Assembly (NCBI RefSeq): GCF_014640815.1
Contig: NZ_BMHM01000001.1
Coordinates: 1 to 64,000 of the forward strand
Origin: Vreelandella lutescens
GTDB lineage: Bacteria; Pseudomonadota; Gammaproteobacteria; Pseudomonadales; Halomonadaceae
Length of the DNA: 64,000 nt
Reading direction: 5' to 3'
Shown: positions 7,584 through 16,106 of the stretch, piece after piece
Layout of the letters: every line of letters starts with the position of its first letter
How positions within the stretch are numbered: position 1 is the first letter of the stretch
Notes under the pieces: model-generated
Database searches by the model: none
What the model was told of the DNA's origin: nothing
The model's input: only the letters and a program-made list of their open reading frames with translations
Program-made: the position numbers and the translations under genes

Positions 7584-8390
7584 TCAAGCGTTACGGCGCT
7601 GATACCAAGCGGTTAGCTGCATCCAGCCCAGTAGCCACAGGGTGGCGGCGAGAAAGCCCGCTAGCGTTCCCCATAGAAGCCCTAGCGTGCTGTAGGTATA
7701 CGAAACGCACAGGGTGTAGCTCAATAGCGAACCAAGGCCCATAGGGTAATGCTTAATGACCGTTGCCACGGGGGCATGACCATGGCTGAAATGCAGAATG
7801 AGCAAAAACGGCAGCATGGTGACAGGGAACGCGGCCAGCGTGCCTGCCCACTCAGGGGGCAGCCAGTGGGCAATACGGGTAATGGCAAAAATAATCACCG
7901 TGGCAAGCCCAGCGCGTGCCGCGAGCGCTGGCCATGAAAAGGCGCGACTCGCCGTGCTTTTGACATCGGGGATACGCCGGAACAGCCAGCTAAACACCAC
8001 AATCGCGCACAGGGTAACCAGCGTGCCGCTAAGGCGAGTAAAGTTGAACTGTGCTAGCAGGGTGCTGACCGCCAGCCACGCGGCAAAACCGCCTAGCACG
8101 CCGCTCACGATGCCTTTAACGCCAGGCTGTCGGCCGGTCAGTAAATAACCTGCCCCTAGCGCCATGGTGGCGGTAAACCCGGCCAGCGTGTGCACCGCGC
8201 TTTGAGTGGCAAAGGTGGGCGATATCTCTAAACCGATGAAAAACAGCGCCAGCGCAGTACCCAAGGGGTAGCCTGACAAAAGCCCTGCAACGCGAGGGCT
8301 TGCGCGGACAGCAATAGTGCCTAAGCCAAGCACCATACTGATAGAGAGGCCAAGCTTTGCCAGTTGCCACGTGAGCGGAACGTCTACCAT
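7584..8390 (-). CDS. Hypothetical multi-pass inner membrane protein
   Basis: This 268-residue protein has about eight to nine hydrophobic segments spread over its length, starting at residue 8. Two segments look like internal repeats: a Gly/Pro turn followed by a Phe/Leu helix (LLSGYPLGTALALFFIGLEISP near residue 38 and TLAAFPVTMLPFLLILHFSHG near residue 185). This suggests a duplicated four-helix unit, somewhat like GlpM/DUF3147 proteins, but I cannot name the family with confidence. AAGGAAAACGCCTC precedes the ATG. It is transcribed alone; the gap 8391-8520 holds divergent promoters at most. Confidence 0.75.
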   Translation of the reverse strand: MVDVPLTWQLAKLGLSISMVLGLGTIAVRASPRVAGLLSGYPLGTALALFFIGLEISPTFATQSAVHTLAGFTATMALGAGYLLTGRQPGVKGIVSGVLGGFAAWLAVSTLLAQFNFTRLSGTLVTLCAIVVFSWLFRRIPDVKSTASRAFSWPALAARAGLATVIIFAITRIAHWLPPEWAGTLAAFPVTMLPFLLILHFSHGHAPVATVIKHYPMGLGSLLSYTLCVSYTYSTLGLLWGTLAGFLAATLWLLGWMQLTAWYQRRNA

Positions 8391-8520
8391 GAGGCGTTTT
8401 CCTTACCTTTATTATGTGGTTACTATCATGATGCTGCCAAAAAAGGCGCTGCTAAAAAGACGCTACTGACAGGCAGCGCAATCAGCCTTTATCACCGTTT
8501 AGTCGTTGAGGCATTTTATC

Positions 8521-8880
8521 GTGACCCCTTCGTCAGACTCAGGCGCCCATGCGCTCTCCCCACCCCCTAAACCCAACGGCTGTGAACTTTGCCAGCGGGA
8601 GTCACCGCTGACCAAACATCACCTCATCCCCAGAACGCTGCATAACAAGCCGCGCTATCAAAAGCGCCACAGCCGCGAAGAGCGCTTAACCGCGATTGTG
8701 TGGCTCTGCCACCCCTGCCATAAGCATATTCATCGCTTATATAGCGAGCGTGAACTCGCGGACCGGTTTACCACAATAGAGGCGCTGATGGCGGATGCGG
8801 ACATCCGCGCTTTTGTCGACTGGCTGGCGACGAAGCCGCCTGGCTTCAAGCCGAAATCACCGGTGCGCAAACGGCACTAA
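8521..8880 (+). CDS. Stand-alone HNH nuclease-fold protein
   Basis: This 119-residue protein starts at GTG with GTTGAGG nine bases upstream; a TTG five codons earlier has no ribosome site. It holds one HNH domain: CELC at the start, KHHLIPRTLHNKPRYQKRH as the HH core, then LCHPCHKHIHRLYSERELA. The two CxxC pairs would bind zinc. The C-terminal tail is basic (KPKSPVRKRH). HNH proteins of this size occur as orphan nucleases of unknown target. No methylase, phage or intein gene is nearby, so a housekeeping or repair role is possible. The downstream neighbour is convergent. Confidence 0.8.
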   Translation: MTPSSDSGAHALSPPPKPNGCELCQRESPLTKHHLIPRTLHNKPRYQKRHSREERLTAIVWLCHPCHKHIHRLYSERELADRFTTIEALMADADIRAFVDWLATKPPGFKPKSPVRKRH

Positions 8881-8883
8881 ATC

Positions 8884-9315
8884 TCACACTAGTCGCAGCC
8901 CTTGCTGGTCACGCCACGCGGCTTCCAGTGCGTCAGCGAGGGGGGCTGCTAAGTGGGCAGGCAAGGCGGCCTGGGCAGCGTCGAGGGAGTCAAACGAGCG
9001 GTTACGCAGCCAGCAGTACGCCCAGGCGCACGCCTCTTCATCGCTTTGCGGCGTTGGCCTGGCGGGCATCTGATTCAGCAGGAAGACGGCAGTGCGCGGT
9101 GCCCATAGCGGCATCTCGCCCTGCTGGTCCTGGCTCCACTGCTCTAGCGTGGCACCGCTGGGCGTGGCATCGGGCGTGCCGAGCTTCGCCACTCGGGCGG
9201 TTTCGGCTAAAATCAGCGCGAGCTGGTCGGCATCGGCTTGCCCTAACGAGCGCCACTGCCGCAACAGCGCCGATAGGCCCGCGCGCATCTTGGTATAAAA
9301 GTCATCTTGCGGCAT
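8884..9315 (-). CDS. Hypothetical protein, Ala/Leu/Gln-rich
   Basis: The protein has 143 residues and no family I recognise. It is rich in Ala, Leu, Gln and Trp, looks helical and cytosolic, and has no signal or membrane segment. The ribosome site is weak. It lies 39 bp from the divergent C-S lyase gene and 3 bp from the convergent HNH gene. It fills the space in a codon-usage-consistent way, which supports it as a real gene. Confidence 0.65.
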   Translation of the reverse strand: MPQDDFYTKMRAGLSALLRQWRSLGQADADQLALILAETARVAKLGTPDATPSGATLEQWSQDQQGEMPLWAPRTAVFLLNQMPARPTPQSDEEACAWAYCWLRNRSFDSLDAAQAALPAHLAAPLADALEAAWRDQQGLRLV

Positions 9316-9354
9316 GCTCAGTGTCTACTCCCGTGGAAATAAGTGAGATTTGTC

Positions 9355-10518
9355 ATGGCGTTTGATTTTGCCACGCCCGTTGAGCGGCGCGCCCCAGAAG
9401 GACATTACGCCTCTCAAAAATGGCACCGCTATGCGGCGGATGTGCTGCCGTTATGGGTCGCCGATATGGATTTCCAATCGCCGCCTGCGGTGATCGATGC
9501 GCTTCAGCGGCGGGTGGCCCACGGCGTTTACGGTTACGGAGAAGTGCCCGCCTCGCTTACCGATGCTCTGTGCCAGTGGAGTGCCCGCCACTATGCGTGG
9601 CCCATTGAGCCTGAATGGCAGCAGTGGCTGCCGGGCGTGGTGCCCGCGCTTCACTTTGCTGCCATGGCGTTGACCCAGCCGGGAGAGGGCGTGCTCACCA
9701 TTGCGCCCATTTATCCGCCGTTTTTGGCCGTAGCCGAGCGCACTGGGCGTTTAGCGCAGCAGGCGATGTTAGCCGAGCCAGCGGCCCCTGGCGAGCCTTG
9801 GCAGCTGGATATCGCTGCACTGGAGGCGGCCATTACGCCACAAACGCGGCTACTGCTCTGGTGCCATCCGCATAATCCTACCGGTCGCGTCTGGACGTCC
9901 CGCGAGCTAGAACAGCTGGCCGCCACGGTTGAGCGACATGACTTATGGGTGGTTTCCGATGAGCTGCACTGTGATTTGCTGCTGGATGAAGGGGCGCGCC
10001 ACCAGCCCTTGGCGGCCATGTTTCCTGAGCTAGCCAAACGCACGATCACCCTGTGGGCACCGTCGAAAACCTTCAACTTAGCCGGGCTCACCAGCGCCTG
10101 TGCCGTGATTCCCGATGCTACGCTTCGCCAACGCTTTGCCGCCGCCACCAAAGGCTTTCTGCCAGATGGCAACGTGCTGGGCTTAGTTGCCGCTGAGGCC
10201 GCTTACCGTGACGGCGAACCTTGGCGTCAGGCGCTGTTAGAGGTGCTGTGCAGCCACCGTAGAGTGTTGGAAGAGCGTGTGGCTACGTGGCCCGGCGTGT
10301 CGCTTAGCGCGCCAGAGTCGACCTATTTAGCATGGCTGGATATGCGGGAAGCAGGGCTGGGAGAGTCCCCGGCAAAGACGCTGTTAGAACAGGCGGGCGT
10401 TGCGCTATCCGACGGGGCTGCGTTTGGCTGCCCGGGCTTTGTGCGCTTGAACTTTGGAACCACCGCTTCCCAATTGGAAGCGGCGTTGGAACGGCTGGAT
10501 ACGCTGTTAAAAGCGTAA
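9355..10518 (+). CDS. PLP-dependent cystathionine beta-lyase / C-S lyase, MalY/PatB family
   Basis: This 387-residue class I/II aminotransferase-fold enzyme opens with FDFATPVERR...LPLWVADMDF, typical of MalY/PatB. HNPTGRVWTSREL, VVSDELHCDLLLD (the PLP-ring Asp) and the Schiff-base lysine in WAPSKTFNLAGL are all present. Such enzymes cleave C-S bonds of cystathionine or related amino acids to pyruvate, ammonia and a thiol. MalY also represses maltose genes in E. coli, but nothing here suggests that. I choose the ATG at 9355 with GTGAG upstream; a GTG four codons earlier is the alternative. Confidence 0.9.
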   Translation: MAFDFATPVERRAPEGHYASQKWHRYAADVLPLWVADMDFQSPPAVIDALQRRVAHGVYGYGEVPASLTDALCQWSARHYAWPIEPEWQQWLPGVVPALHFAAMALTQPGEGVLTIAPIYPPFLAVAERTGRLAQQAMLAEPAAPGEPWQLDIAALEAAITPQTRLLLWCHPHNPTGRVWTSRELEQLAATVERHDLWVVSDELHCDLLLDEGARHQPLAAMFPELAKRTITLWAPSKTFNLAGLTSACAVIPDATLRQRFAAATKGFLPDGNVLGLVAAEAAYRDGEPWRQALLEVLCSHRRVLEERVATWPGVSLSAPESTYLAWLDMREAGLGESPAKTLLEQAGVALSDGAAFGCPGFVRLNFGTTASQLEAALERLDTLLKA

Positions 10519-10532
10519 GATAGGCGGTGGTG

Positions 10533-11477
10533 CTAGTAGAGCAGGGCAAACAGCTTACGGCGGTAGGTGACGGTCAGAGGATGGTCTGCCCCTAGCGCAT
10601 CGAATACCTGTAGCAGCGTTTTGCGGGCTGCGTCGTCGTTGTAGGCGCGGTCCTGCTTCATTAGCGCCAACAAGGCCTCCAGGCCAGCGTCGTACTGGCT
10701 ATCGGCCACTTGGCGTAGCGCACGCTGATACTGGGCTTCGCTGTCGGTGCGATCACCCAGCGCGGCAATCTCTTCAACAGAGAGCGCCTGTTCGCTGAAT
10801 TCGATACTGGCGCGGACGCCGCGAGCAGGCGCGGCATCGCGCTCCTCTGGCGGTAAATTGTCCAGCACGCTGCGCGCATCGTCACCGCGCCCTTCAGCGA
10901 CCAGCGTTTTGGCTAAGCCAATTTGGTAAGCGTAGTGTTCGGGGTATTGGCCGATCAGCGTTTGATAAATCTCTCGCGCGCCTGCGGCATCGCCGGCGCT
11001 CAAGGCTTCTTCCGCCTGCTCTTCAGGGCTAGGCGGCACGTCACCAGGCGCAGGGAAGTAGCGGTTCAACCACTCGCGCACTTCTTTTTCCGGCAGTGCG
11101 CCCTGGAAGCTATCTACTAAGCCGCCTTGGCTAATGAGCTTCACGTCTGGCACTGAGCGCACGCCCAACTGCCCGGCGATCTCTGGGTTGGCTTCCACAT
11201 CCAGCGTTGCCAGCAAGAAGGCACCGGCGTACTCCACCGCCAGTTTCTCAAGCACCGGCATCAGGTTCTTGCACGGCTCACACCAGGGAGCCCAGCAGTC
11301 CATCAGCACCGGCACCTGCATAGAGGCTTCCAGTACCTGCTGAATATTACCTGCGTTGAGCTCAATAACGACCTCTTCTCGAGTCACGCTAGGGCGCTCG
11401 CCACCGGCTGGCGCGTTACTGCTCGCAGCCGGGTCGGCAGTCATGGGGTTGCCGGTACGGGGATCAATAATGGACAT
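10533..11477 (-). CDS. Thioredoxin-TPR co-chaperone of the YbbN (CnoX) type
   Basis: This 314-residue protein starts at MSIIDPRTG. The frame stays open much further upstream but runs through the tRNA array, so that extension is rejected. Residues 45-145 are a thioredoxin domain with the active site WCEPCK. The rest is a helical tetratricopeptide-like region (ALSAGDAAGAREIYQTLIGQYPEHYAYQIGLAKTLVAEG and following). This matches YbbN/CnoX, a chaperedoxin that protects proteins and passes them to GroEL or DnaK. E. coli YbbN has lost the first active-site Cys; here both are present, so redox activity is plausible. It lies downstream of the tRNA-fMet array on the same strand. Confidence 0.9.
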   Translation of the reverse strand: MSIIDPRTGNPMTADPAASSNAPAGGERPSVTREEVVIELNAGNIQQVLEASMQVPVLMDCWAPWCEPCKNLMPVLEKLAVEYAGAFLLATLDVEANPEIAGQLGVRSVPDVKLISQGGLVDSFQGALPEKEVREWLNRYFPAPGDVPPSPEEQAEEALSAGDAAGAREIYQTLIGQYPEHYAYQIGLAKTLVAEGRGDDARSVLDNLPPEERDAAPARGVRASIEFSEQALSVEEIAALGDRTDSEAQYQRALRQVADSQYDAGLEALLALMKQDRAYNDDAARKTLLQVFDALGADHPLTVTYRRKLFALLY

Positions 11478-11584
11478 GGGTAAACTCTGCATCGCATAAA
11501 AAAGGTTACTCCATGATATGCAGGCAACCCCGCAGGGATTCAAGGAACGTGTGGGAAATAAAGCACCGAGCCTGACGAACGCCC

Positions 11585-11619
11585 ACAAAAAAGCCGATTC
11601 CCTAAAGAATCGGCTTTTT
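11585..11619 (-). terminator. Terminator unit 1 of the tRNA-fMet array
   Basis: A perfect 10-bp stem AAGCCGATTC / GAATCGGCTT has a 6-base loop. The minus-strand transcript reads the stem followed by TTTTTTGTGGGC. It is nearly identical to the hairpins at 11726-11758 and 11865-11899, spaced about 140 bp apart. Confidence 0.85.
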
Positions 11620-11626
11620 CTATGTT

Positions 11627-11711
11627 TGGTGGCGGGGACCGGACTTGAGTCGATGACCTTCCTGGGGTGATAAAGAGCTGAGCCCGACGAGCTGCTTCCC
11701 CCAGCACTGCC
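11627..11711 (-). pseudogene. Decayed tRNA-fMet-like copy A
   Basis: The 3' half (plus coordinates 11627-11661) aligns with the T arm, acceptor strand and CCA end of the intact initiator tRNA at 11906-11982, with changes including loss of the conserved TTC of the T loop (CTC here). The D-arm segment GCTCGTCGGGCTCA is kept, but the D loop is shortened and the anticodon loop is replaced by an insertion (GCTCTTTATCACCCCAG on the minus strand). The 5' acceptor strand no longer pairs. It cannot be a working tRNA. It is flanked by terminators, so it could also be a small RNA. Confidence 0.75.
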
Positions 11712-11725
11712 TATCATATATGCAC

Positions 11726-11758
11726 AAAAAAACCGATTCCCTAAAGAATCGGCTTTTT
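11726..11758 (-). terminator. Terminator unit 2 of the tRNA-fMet array
   Basis: This is the same hairpin as units 1 and 3 with one A-C mismatch near the stem base (AACCGATTC against GAATCGGCT). The minus-strand read ends in a run of T. Confidence 0.8.
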
Positions 11759-11765
11759 CTATGTT

Positions 11766-11851
11766 TGGTAGCGGGGACCGGATTTGAGCCGATGACCTTC
11801 CTGGGGTGATGAAGAGCTGAGCCCGACGAGCTGCTTCCCCCCAGCACTGCC
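11766..11851 (-). pseudogene. Decayed tRNA-fMet-like copy B
   Basis: This copy is closer to the intact tRNA than copy A: the acceptor 3' strand and CCA (11766-11779) are identical and the T arm differs at one loop base. As in copy A, the D loop is shortened, the CAT anticodon loop is replaced by an insertion of about 17 bases, and the 5' acceptor strand is changed to GTGCTGGGGGG. On the minus strand, CTGGGG (5' part) can pair with CCCCAG in the insertion, giving a different fold. The two copies share the same insertion, so they derive from one altered ancestor by duplication. Confidence 0.78.
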
Positions 11852-11864
11852 TACTGTATACGCA

Positions 11865-11899
11865 CAAAAAAGCCGATTCTCTAAAGAATCGGCTTTTTC
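11865..11899 (-). terminator. Terminator unit 3, directly after tRNA-fMet
   Basis: The stem AAGCCGATTC / GAATCGGCTT with a TCTAAA-type loop starts 7 bases past the CCA end of the intact tRNA. The minus-strand read ends in TTTTTT. It should end most transcripts before the decayed copies. Confidence 0.88.
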
Positions 11900-11905
11900 T
11901 ATGTT

Positions 11906-11982
<77 letters not shown>

Positions 11983-11996
11983 TCAACGTGAGGCGT

Positions 11997-12024
11997 ATTC
12001 TACGTATTTTTGACGCTAAGTCAA
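11997..12024 (-). promoter_or_regulatory. Sigma-70 promoter of tRNA-fMet
   Basis: On the minus strand, TTGACT (12019-12024) and TAGAAT (11997-12002) are separated by 16 bp. The -10 box is followed by the GC-rich ACGCCTCACG before the tRNA start, a discriminator type associated with stringent and growth-rate control of stable RNA. The remainder of 12025-12258 is noncoding and must hold the divergent phaB promoter; TATGC/GCATA (12093-12111) is a small dyad in it. Confidence 0.8.
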
Positions 12025-12258
12025 CCCTTAATATAAAACGCTTCCTTGCTGGTAGTCATCTTCATCGTGCTGCAACATTGAGAGAGTAAAGCTATGCTTC
12101 CAATAGGCATAACAAAAAGCGTACTGTCGGTGTGTCGCCCAATAAAACAAGCGGCGTGCTGTGAGTGAAAGAAGCGTGAAAGCGCTTATTCAGAATGGCT
12201 TGCGACGCCATAACAGTGCTTAAAGTCCAAGCCATTTGTCATATCAGGGAGGTAGTCA

Positions 12259-13005
12259 ATGGCCAATCAAGCCCCCGTCGCCTGGGTAACTGGTGGAACT
12301 GGTGGAATCGGAACGGCAATTTGCCGTTCGTTGGCGGATGCGGGTTATTTGGTAGTGGCGGGGTATCACAACCCTGACAAAGCCAAAACCTGGCTGGAAA
12401 CCCAGCAAGCCGACGGCTACGACAACATCGCACTATCGGGTGTTGATCTGTCCGACCATAACGCCTGTATCGAAGGTGCCCGCGAGATCCATGAAAAACA
12501 TGGGCCGATCAGCGTGCTGGTGAATTGTGCAGGCATCACCCGCGACGGCACCATGAAAAAGATGTCGTACGAGCAGTGGTATCAAGTCATTGATACTAAC
12601 CTGAACAGCGTTTTCAATACGTGCCGCAGCGTGATTGAAATGATGCTGGAGGGTGGCTACGGACGCATCATCAATATTTCATCCATCAACGGTCGTAAAG
12701 GTCAGTTTGGCCAAGTGAACTATGCGGCGGCTAAAGCGGGCATGCACGGGTTAACCATGTCGCTGGCGCAGGAAACGGCCACGAAAGGCATTACCGTTAA
12801 TACCGTCTCGCCTGGTTATATTGCCACCGATATGATTATGAAAATTCCGGAGCAGGTGCGCGAAGCGATTCGTGAAACGATTCCGGTCAAACGCTACGGT
12901 ACGCCAGAAGAGATTGGCCGTTTGGTTACCTTCTTGGCCGACAAAGAGTCTGGCTTTATTACGGGTGCCAATATCGACATTAACGGCGGCCAATTTATGG
13001 GCTAA
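12259..13005 (+). CDS. phaB: Acetoacetyl-CoA reductase (PhaB/PhbB type short-chain dehydrogenase)
   Basis: This 248-residue short-chain dehydrogenase has the NADP-binding TGGTGGIG at residues 11-18, NCAGITRD near residue 90 and the catalytic Ser-Tyr-Lys set (ISSINGRKGQFGQVNYAAAKAG). The NYAAAKAGMHGLTMSLAQE and PGYIATDM segments match acetoacetyl-CoA reductases of polyhydroxybutyrate synthesis more closely than FabG. The enzyme makes (R)-3-hydroxybutyryl-CoA from acetoacetyl-CoA, using NADPH. Polyhydroxybutyrate storage is common in Halomonas. The ribosome site GGGAGGTAGTCA is strong. No phaA or phaC is adjacent, so the pathway genes are dispersed. Confidence 0.9.
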   Translation: MANQAPVAWVTGGTGGIGTAICRSLADAGYLVVAGYHNPDKAKTWLETQQADGYDNIALSGVDLSDHNACIEGAREIHEKHGPISVLVNCAGITRDGTMKKMSYEQWYQVIDTNLNSVFNTCRSVIEMMLEGGYGRIINISSINGRKGQFGQVNYAAAKAGMHGLTMSLAQETATKGITVNTVSPGYIATDMIMKIPEQVREAIRETIPVKRYGTPEEIGRLVTFLADKESGFITGANIDINGGQFMG

Positions 13006-13050
13006 GCCTTTTGGGCAGAATACGCGATCTTTTCACAAGAAAGAGAGCGA

Positions 13051-13077
13051 AAACGGGAGGCGATATGCCTCCCGTTT
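13051..13077. terminator. Strong hairpin between phaB and the DUF349 gene
   Basis: An 11-bp perfect stem AAACGGGAGGC / GCCTCCCGTTT closes a 5-base loop. The A and T ends of the stem allow use in both directions between these convergent genes. Confidence 0.82.
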
Positions 13078-13117
13078 GCGATTTGGCGGTTGCGATGCTC
13101 CGCCAGTGCGTTAGCGG

Positions 13118-15925
13118 CTAGGGTTGGGGTGGTCGCGCTAAGCGGCCTAGCAGATTGTCTAGCTCGTTAACTTCCTGCTGCCATAAACGGTAGGGCATTG
13201 GCCCCAGCGCCAACAGTGCCACCAGTACCTCATCCAGCTCATCGGTTTTGCTGCGCTCAGTATGCAGGCCACTGTTTAAACGCTCGACTTGTATGGCAAG
13301 CCGGAGTGGCTCGTCACGCTGCTTAACGCTGCCTAGTGCTAGTAGAGAGAGGTGAACCCTTAGGCGTGCCAGCTGCTCTTCTAAGGCACGTTGTTGCTCA
13401 TCAAGAAGAGGCAGGGTAGCCGACAGGCGCGCATGATTGCGTTGCTGGTGCGCCTCATTAAATGCCGTAGACAGATGCGTAGTTATCTCGTTAGGGATCT
13501 CTACCTCCTGTATGCCTTCGCCATTAAGCGCCCGCTGGTCAGCCTCTAAATGTGCATTGACGAGCGGTAATAACGCATGCCACTGCTGCACTTTACTCAC
13601 AATGTCCAGACGGCTTAAGCGTTCACGCTTGGCGCGAACAATGCCGCTAAGACGGCGCTGCATGCCTTCGCTACGGCGGTTGCGGGGCAGCGGCTCTAGC
13701 TGGTTGATGCTGGCAAGGTAGGTCTCCAACTGCGCTGATTCATGGGCGTGAGACGGTTGCCAGCCTTCCATTTCATCGATGATTGTCTGCAGCTGTTCAA
13801 GGGTCTGTTGCTGACGTGTCGCTTGCTCATGTTTTTGAGCATCACGCTGGGCAAACAGCTGATCACAGGCGCTACGGAAGCTTTTCCACAGTGCCTGCTC
13901 CTCCCCTTTGGGGGCTCGGCCTAGCGAGCGCCACTCCTGCTGTAGCTGCTTGGTACGCGTAATACGTGCGGCCAGCGGCTGCTCAGTATCGCTTTGCAGT
14001 GCCTGAACCTGCTCTATCAGGGCGCGTTTGTGCGCGGCGATTTGCTCCGCGCGCTGGTCGATGAGCGCCTGCAGCCGATGACGAATAGCGCCAAAGCGGC
14101 GGCCGATGGCTTCAGAGTGCTCTCTAGGTACCGGCGAGTAATGGCGCCACTGGTGGCGAGCCTTGTCACGAATTTCCCGCAGTACATCCGGGTCGGCGTC
14201 TTCTGCGGGCTGAGAAAGCAGCGTTTCCAGCTGTTCGCAGAGCGCTTCGCGGCCATGCAGGTTGGCTTCCCGTTCTTGGTCTAGCTGCGCGCGCCAGGGA
14301 GCAAGGCGTTCATGAATCCGGTCAGACGCCGCGCGAAAACGGGCGGACTGCTCTCGGTTAGCCGCCGCATCGCCTAGCGCTTTCCACTCTTTCACCAGCT
14401 GACGATGGTGGCGGTCCAGCGCTGACTCCGCCATATGCTGATCGTCGGCCAAGGCGTCGATGCTGGCGCAGAGCTGTTCACGTTTAGGGCCCGCTACAAA
14501 GCCGCGCCAGTCGCGCAGCTCAGCAAGCCGTGCACCTAGATGCTTTAAGCGGCTTTTTAACGGCTTTGCATCGTTGCCAGTCAGAGCCTCAATCGAGGGC
14601 TTTAATCGCTGGTGCAGGCGGCTGGCGCTTTTAAACGCGCCGCGTTCCAGTAGGTGTTCAAAGTTGTCCAGCTCAGCCGTCATAGCGTTCAGCGAAAGCC
14701 CAGACGGCGGTGGGGCTGTCTGCTGCGCGGCAAGCTGCTTCTGTGCTTGGACAAGTAAGGCCGGGGGGCTCAGAGTGGCTGGCCATTGGCATGTTGCGAC
14801 GTGCTCTGCCAGCTCATCGTGAGCGTTGTTCACTAACGCGTGTTCTACCGCAGGGCTCACTGCTTGCCAGCGCTGCCAGGCCTCCATGCTTTGCTCGTAC
14901 TGTTTTAGCGCCTGGCTATAGCGTTTCTGGGTAGTCTCGTTAGGCGGATGAAGATCCGACAGTGACTGCCAGCGCTGGCCCAGTAGCTGGCGCTGAGCGC
15001 GCAGGCTATCAATATCTTGAGCGGTGAGCTCGCTGGCGTGGGTCAGTCCTTCTAGGGTCTCTTCTAACCCTTCCAGAAGCTGGTCGCGGGTATTTTCTGC
15101 CTCTGCGCGACGGGCAAGGCTCTGCTGGCGCGCCTGCTCTTGAGTTTCGTGGTCGTGGAGCGTTTTTCGGCAGCTCAGCACGGCTTGGTGGAAGCGCTGC
15201 TCCTGGCTGACGCTAGGCGGGTGGCTCAGCTGTTGCCACTCGCGCTCTAAGTGGCGGAAGCGTCCGCCGTAAAGCGGCTCCCAAGGAGCTCTGGCATGCT
15301 GCTCTAGCTGGGCCAGCAGATGCTCACGCTGGGCCTGTTGATCTGTTAGCCACTGGGCATCGTTACGCAGCTGCGTAAGCTTCTCTTTAGCGAAGCGAAC
15401 GACCTGGCGGTCACGACGTGCTTCTCGCAGCAGTCGCTTTAGCTGCTCTTCATCGTTCACTCGCTCTGCCGCTTGATGACGCACCGCCGCGACGCTGTTA
15501 TGACATGCCTGTTGAACGAGGTCTTCCTCATCCGTCAGGCGCTCTAAAGCAACGAGCCGCAGACCTAGGTTGTCACCCTGCATAGCAATAGCGTTGAGCA
15601 GGCGCTGATCGGTGAGTGTCGACGCACACGCTTGGCGCTGCTGCAAATCCACATGGCCTTCTACTCCCGTGATGCGTTGGCAAAGCGCGTTGAACCACGC
15701 TTCGTCCTGAGCGTGCTGGGGATAGGCGGCGAGCAGGCCGTTGAGGTCGTCAAGGGCGAGGAGGGCGGCTAATTGAATGCCACTGTCGCTATCGTTAGCG
15801 AGGGCCATTAAGGCCTCACGCTGCTCTGTTTGTTGCGGGTCAAGCTGCTGAAGTGCCTTGCGGCGCACCTCGGGATCGGGGTGTTGCCACCGAGGAGCGA
15901 ACAGGCGTCGTAACAGTCCGTGCAT
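13118..15925 (-). CDS. Large DUF349 repeat protein
   Basis: This is a 935-residue, almost wholly helical, Gln/Arg/Leu-rich cytosolic protein. It carries several DUF349 units, each with a W..... (Y/F)(S/R)xxR pattern: for example LKHLGARLAELRDWRGFV, LVKEWKALGDAAANREQSARFRAASDRIHERL, KARHQWRHYSPVPREHSEAIGRRFGAIRHRL and LQQEWRSLGRAPKGEEQALWKSFRSACDQLF. The N-terminal 170 residues resemble HEAT-like repeats (DPEVRRKALQQLD, NDSDSGIQLAALLALDDL). The function of DUF349 proteins is not established. The gene is monocistronic and divergent from minC with about 180 bp between starts. Confidence 0.88.
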   Translation of the reverse strand: MHGLLRRLFAPRWQHPDPEVRRKALQQLDPQQTEQREALMALANDSDSGIQLAALLALDDLNGLLAAYPQHAQDEAWFNALCQRITGVEGHVDLQQRQACASTLTDQRLLNAIAMQGDNLGLRLVALERLTDEEDLVQQACHNSVAAVRHQAAERVNDEEQLKRLLREARRDRQVVRFAKEKLTQLRNDAQWLTDQQAQREHLLAQLEQHARAPWEPLYGGRFRHLEREWQQLSHPPSVSQEQRFHQAVLSCRKTLHDHETQEQARQQSLARRAEAENTRDQLLEGLEETLEGLTHASELTAQDIDSLRAQRQLLGQRWQSLSDLHPPNETTQKRYSQALKQYEQSMEAWQRWQAVSPAVEHALVNNAHDELAEHVATCQWPATLSPPALLVQAQKQLAAQQTAPPPSGLSLNAMTAELDNFEHLLERGAFKSASRLHQRLKPSIEALTGNDAKPLKSRLKHLGARLAELRDWRGFVAGPKREQLCASIDALADDQHMAESALDRHHRQLVKEWKALGDAAANREQSARFRAASDRIHERLAPWRAQLDQEREANLHGREALCEQLETLLSQPAEDADPDVLREIRDKARHQWRHYSPVPREHSEAIGRRFGAIRHRLQALIDQRAEQIAAHKRALIEQVQALQSDTEQPLAARITRTKQLQQEWRSLGRAPKGEEQALWKSFRSACDQLFAQRDAQKHEQATRQQQTLEQLQTIIDEMEGWQPSHAHESAQLETYLASINQLEPLPRNRRSEGMQRRLSGIVRAKRERLSRLDIVSKVQQWHALLPLVNAHLEADQRALNGEGIQEVEIPNEITTHLSTAFNEAHQQRNHARLSATLPLLDEQQRALEEQLARLRVHLSLLALGSVKQRDEPLRLAIQVERLNSGLHTERSKTDELDEVLVALLALGPMPYRLWQQEVNELDNLLGRLARPPQP

Positions 15926-16106
15926 GGATCATCCTGCTAAGAGGTGCGTAACGTGAAAAAAATTAGACATCGATGAGCAGGCGGTTGCAGTCCTCGTCGC
16001 TGTCGCTTAGCTTTGCCGTAGCGCTGTGAGTTTTCCAGCGAGTCACAACGCAAGGCGCGAGATTGCGCTACTCTTATCTTACCTGAACATGACATGGAGT
16101 TCGGCC

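Noticed and set aside
11478..11867. N-terminal extension of the YbbN gene to 444 residues
   Set aside because: The extension runs through terminator hairpins and decayed tRNA copies. A normal start lies at 11477.
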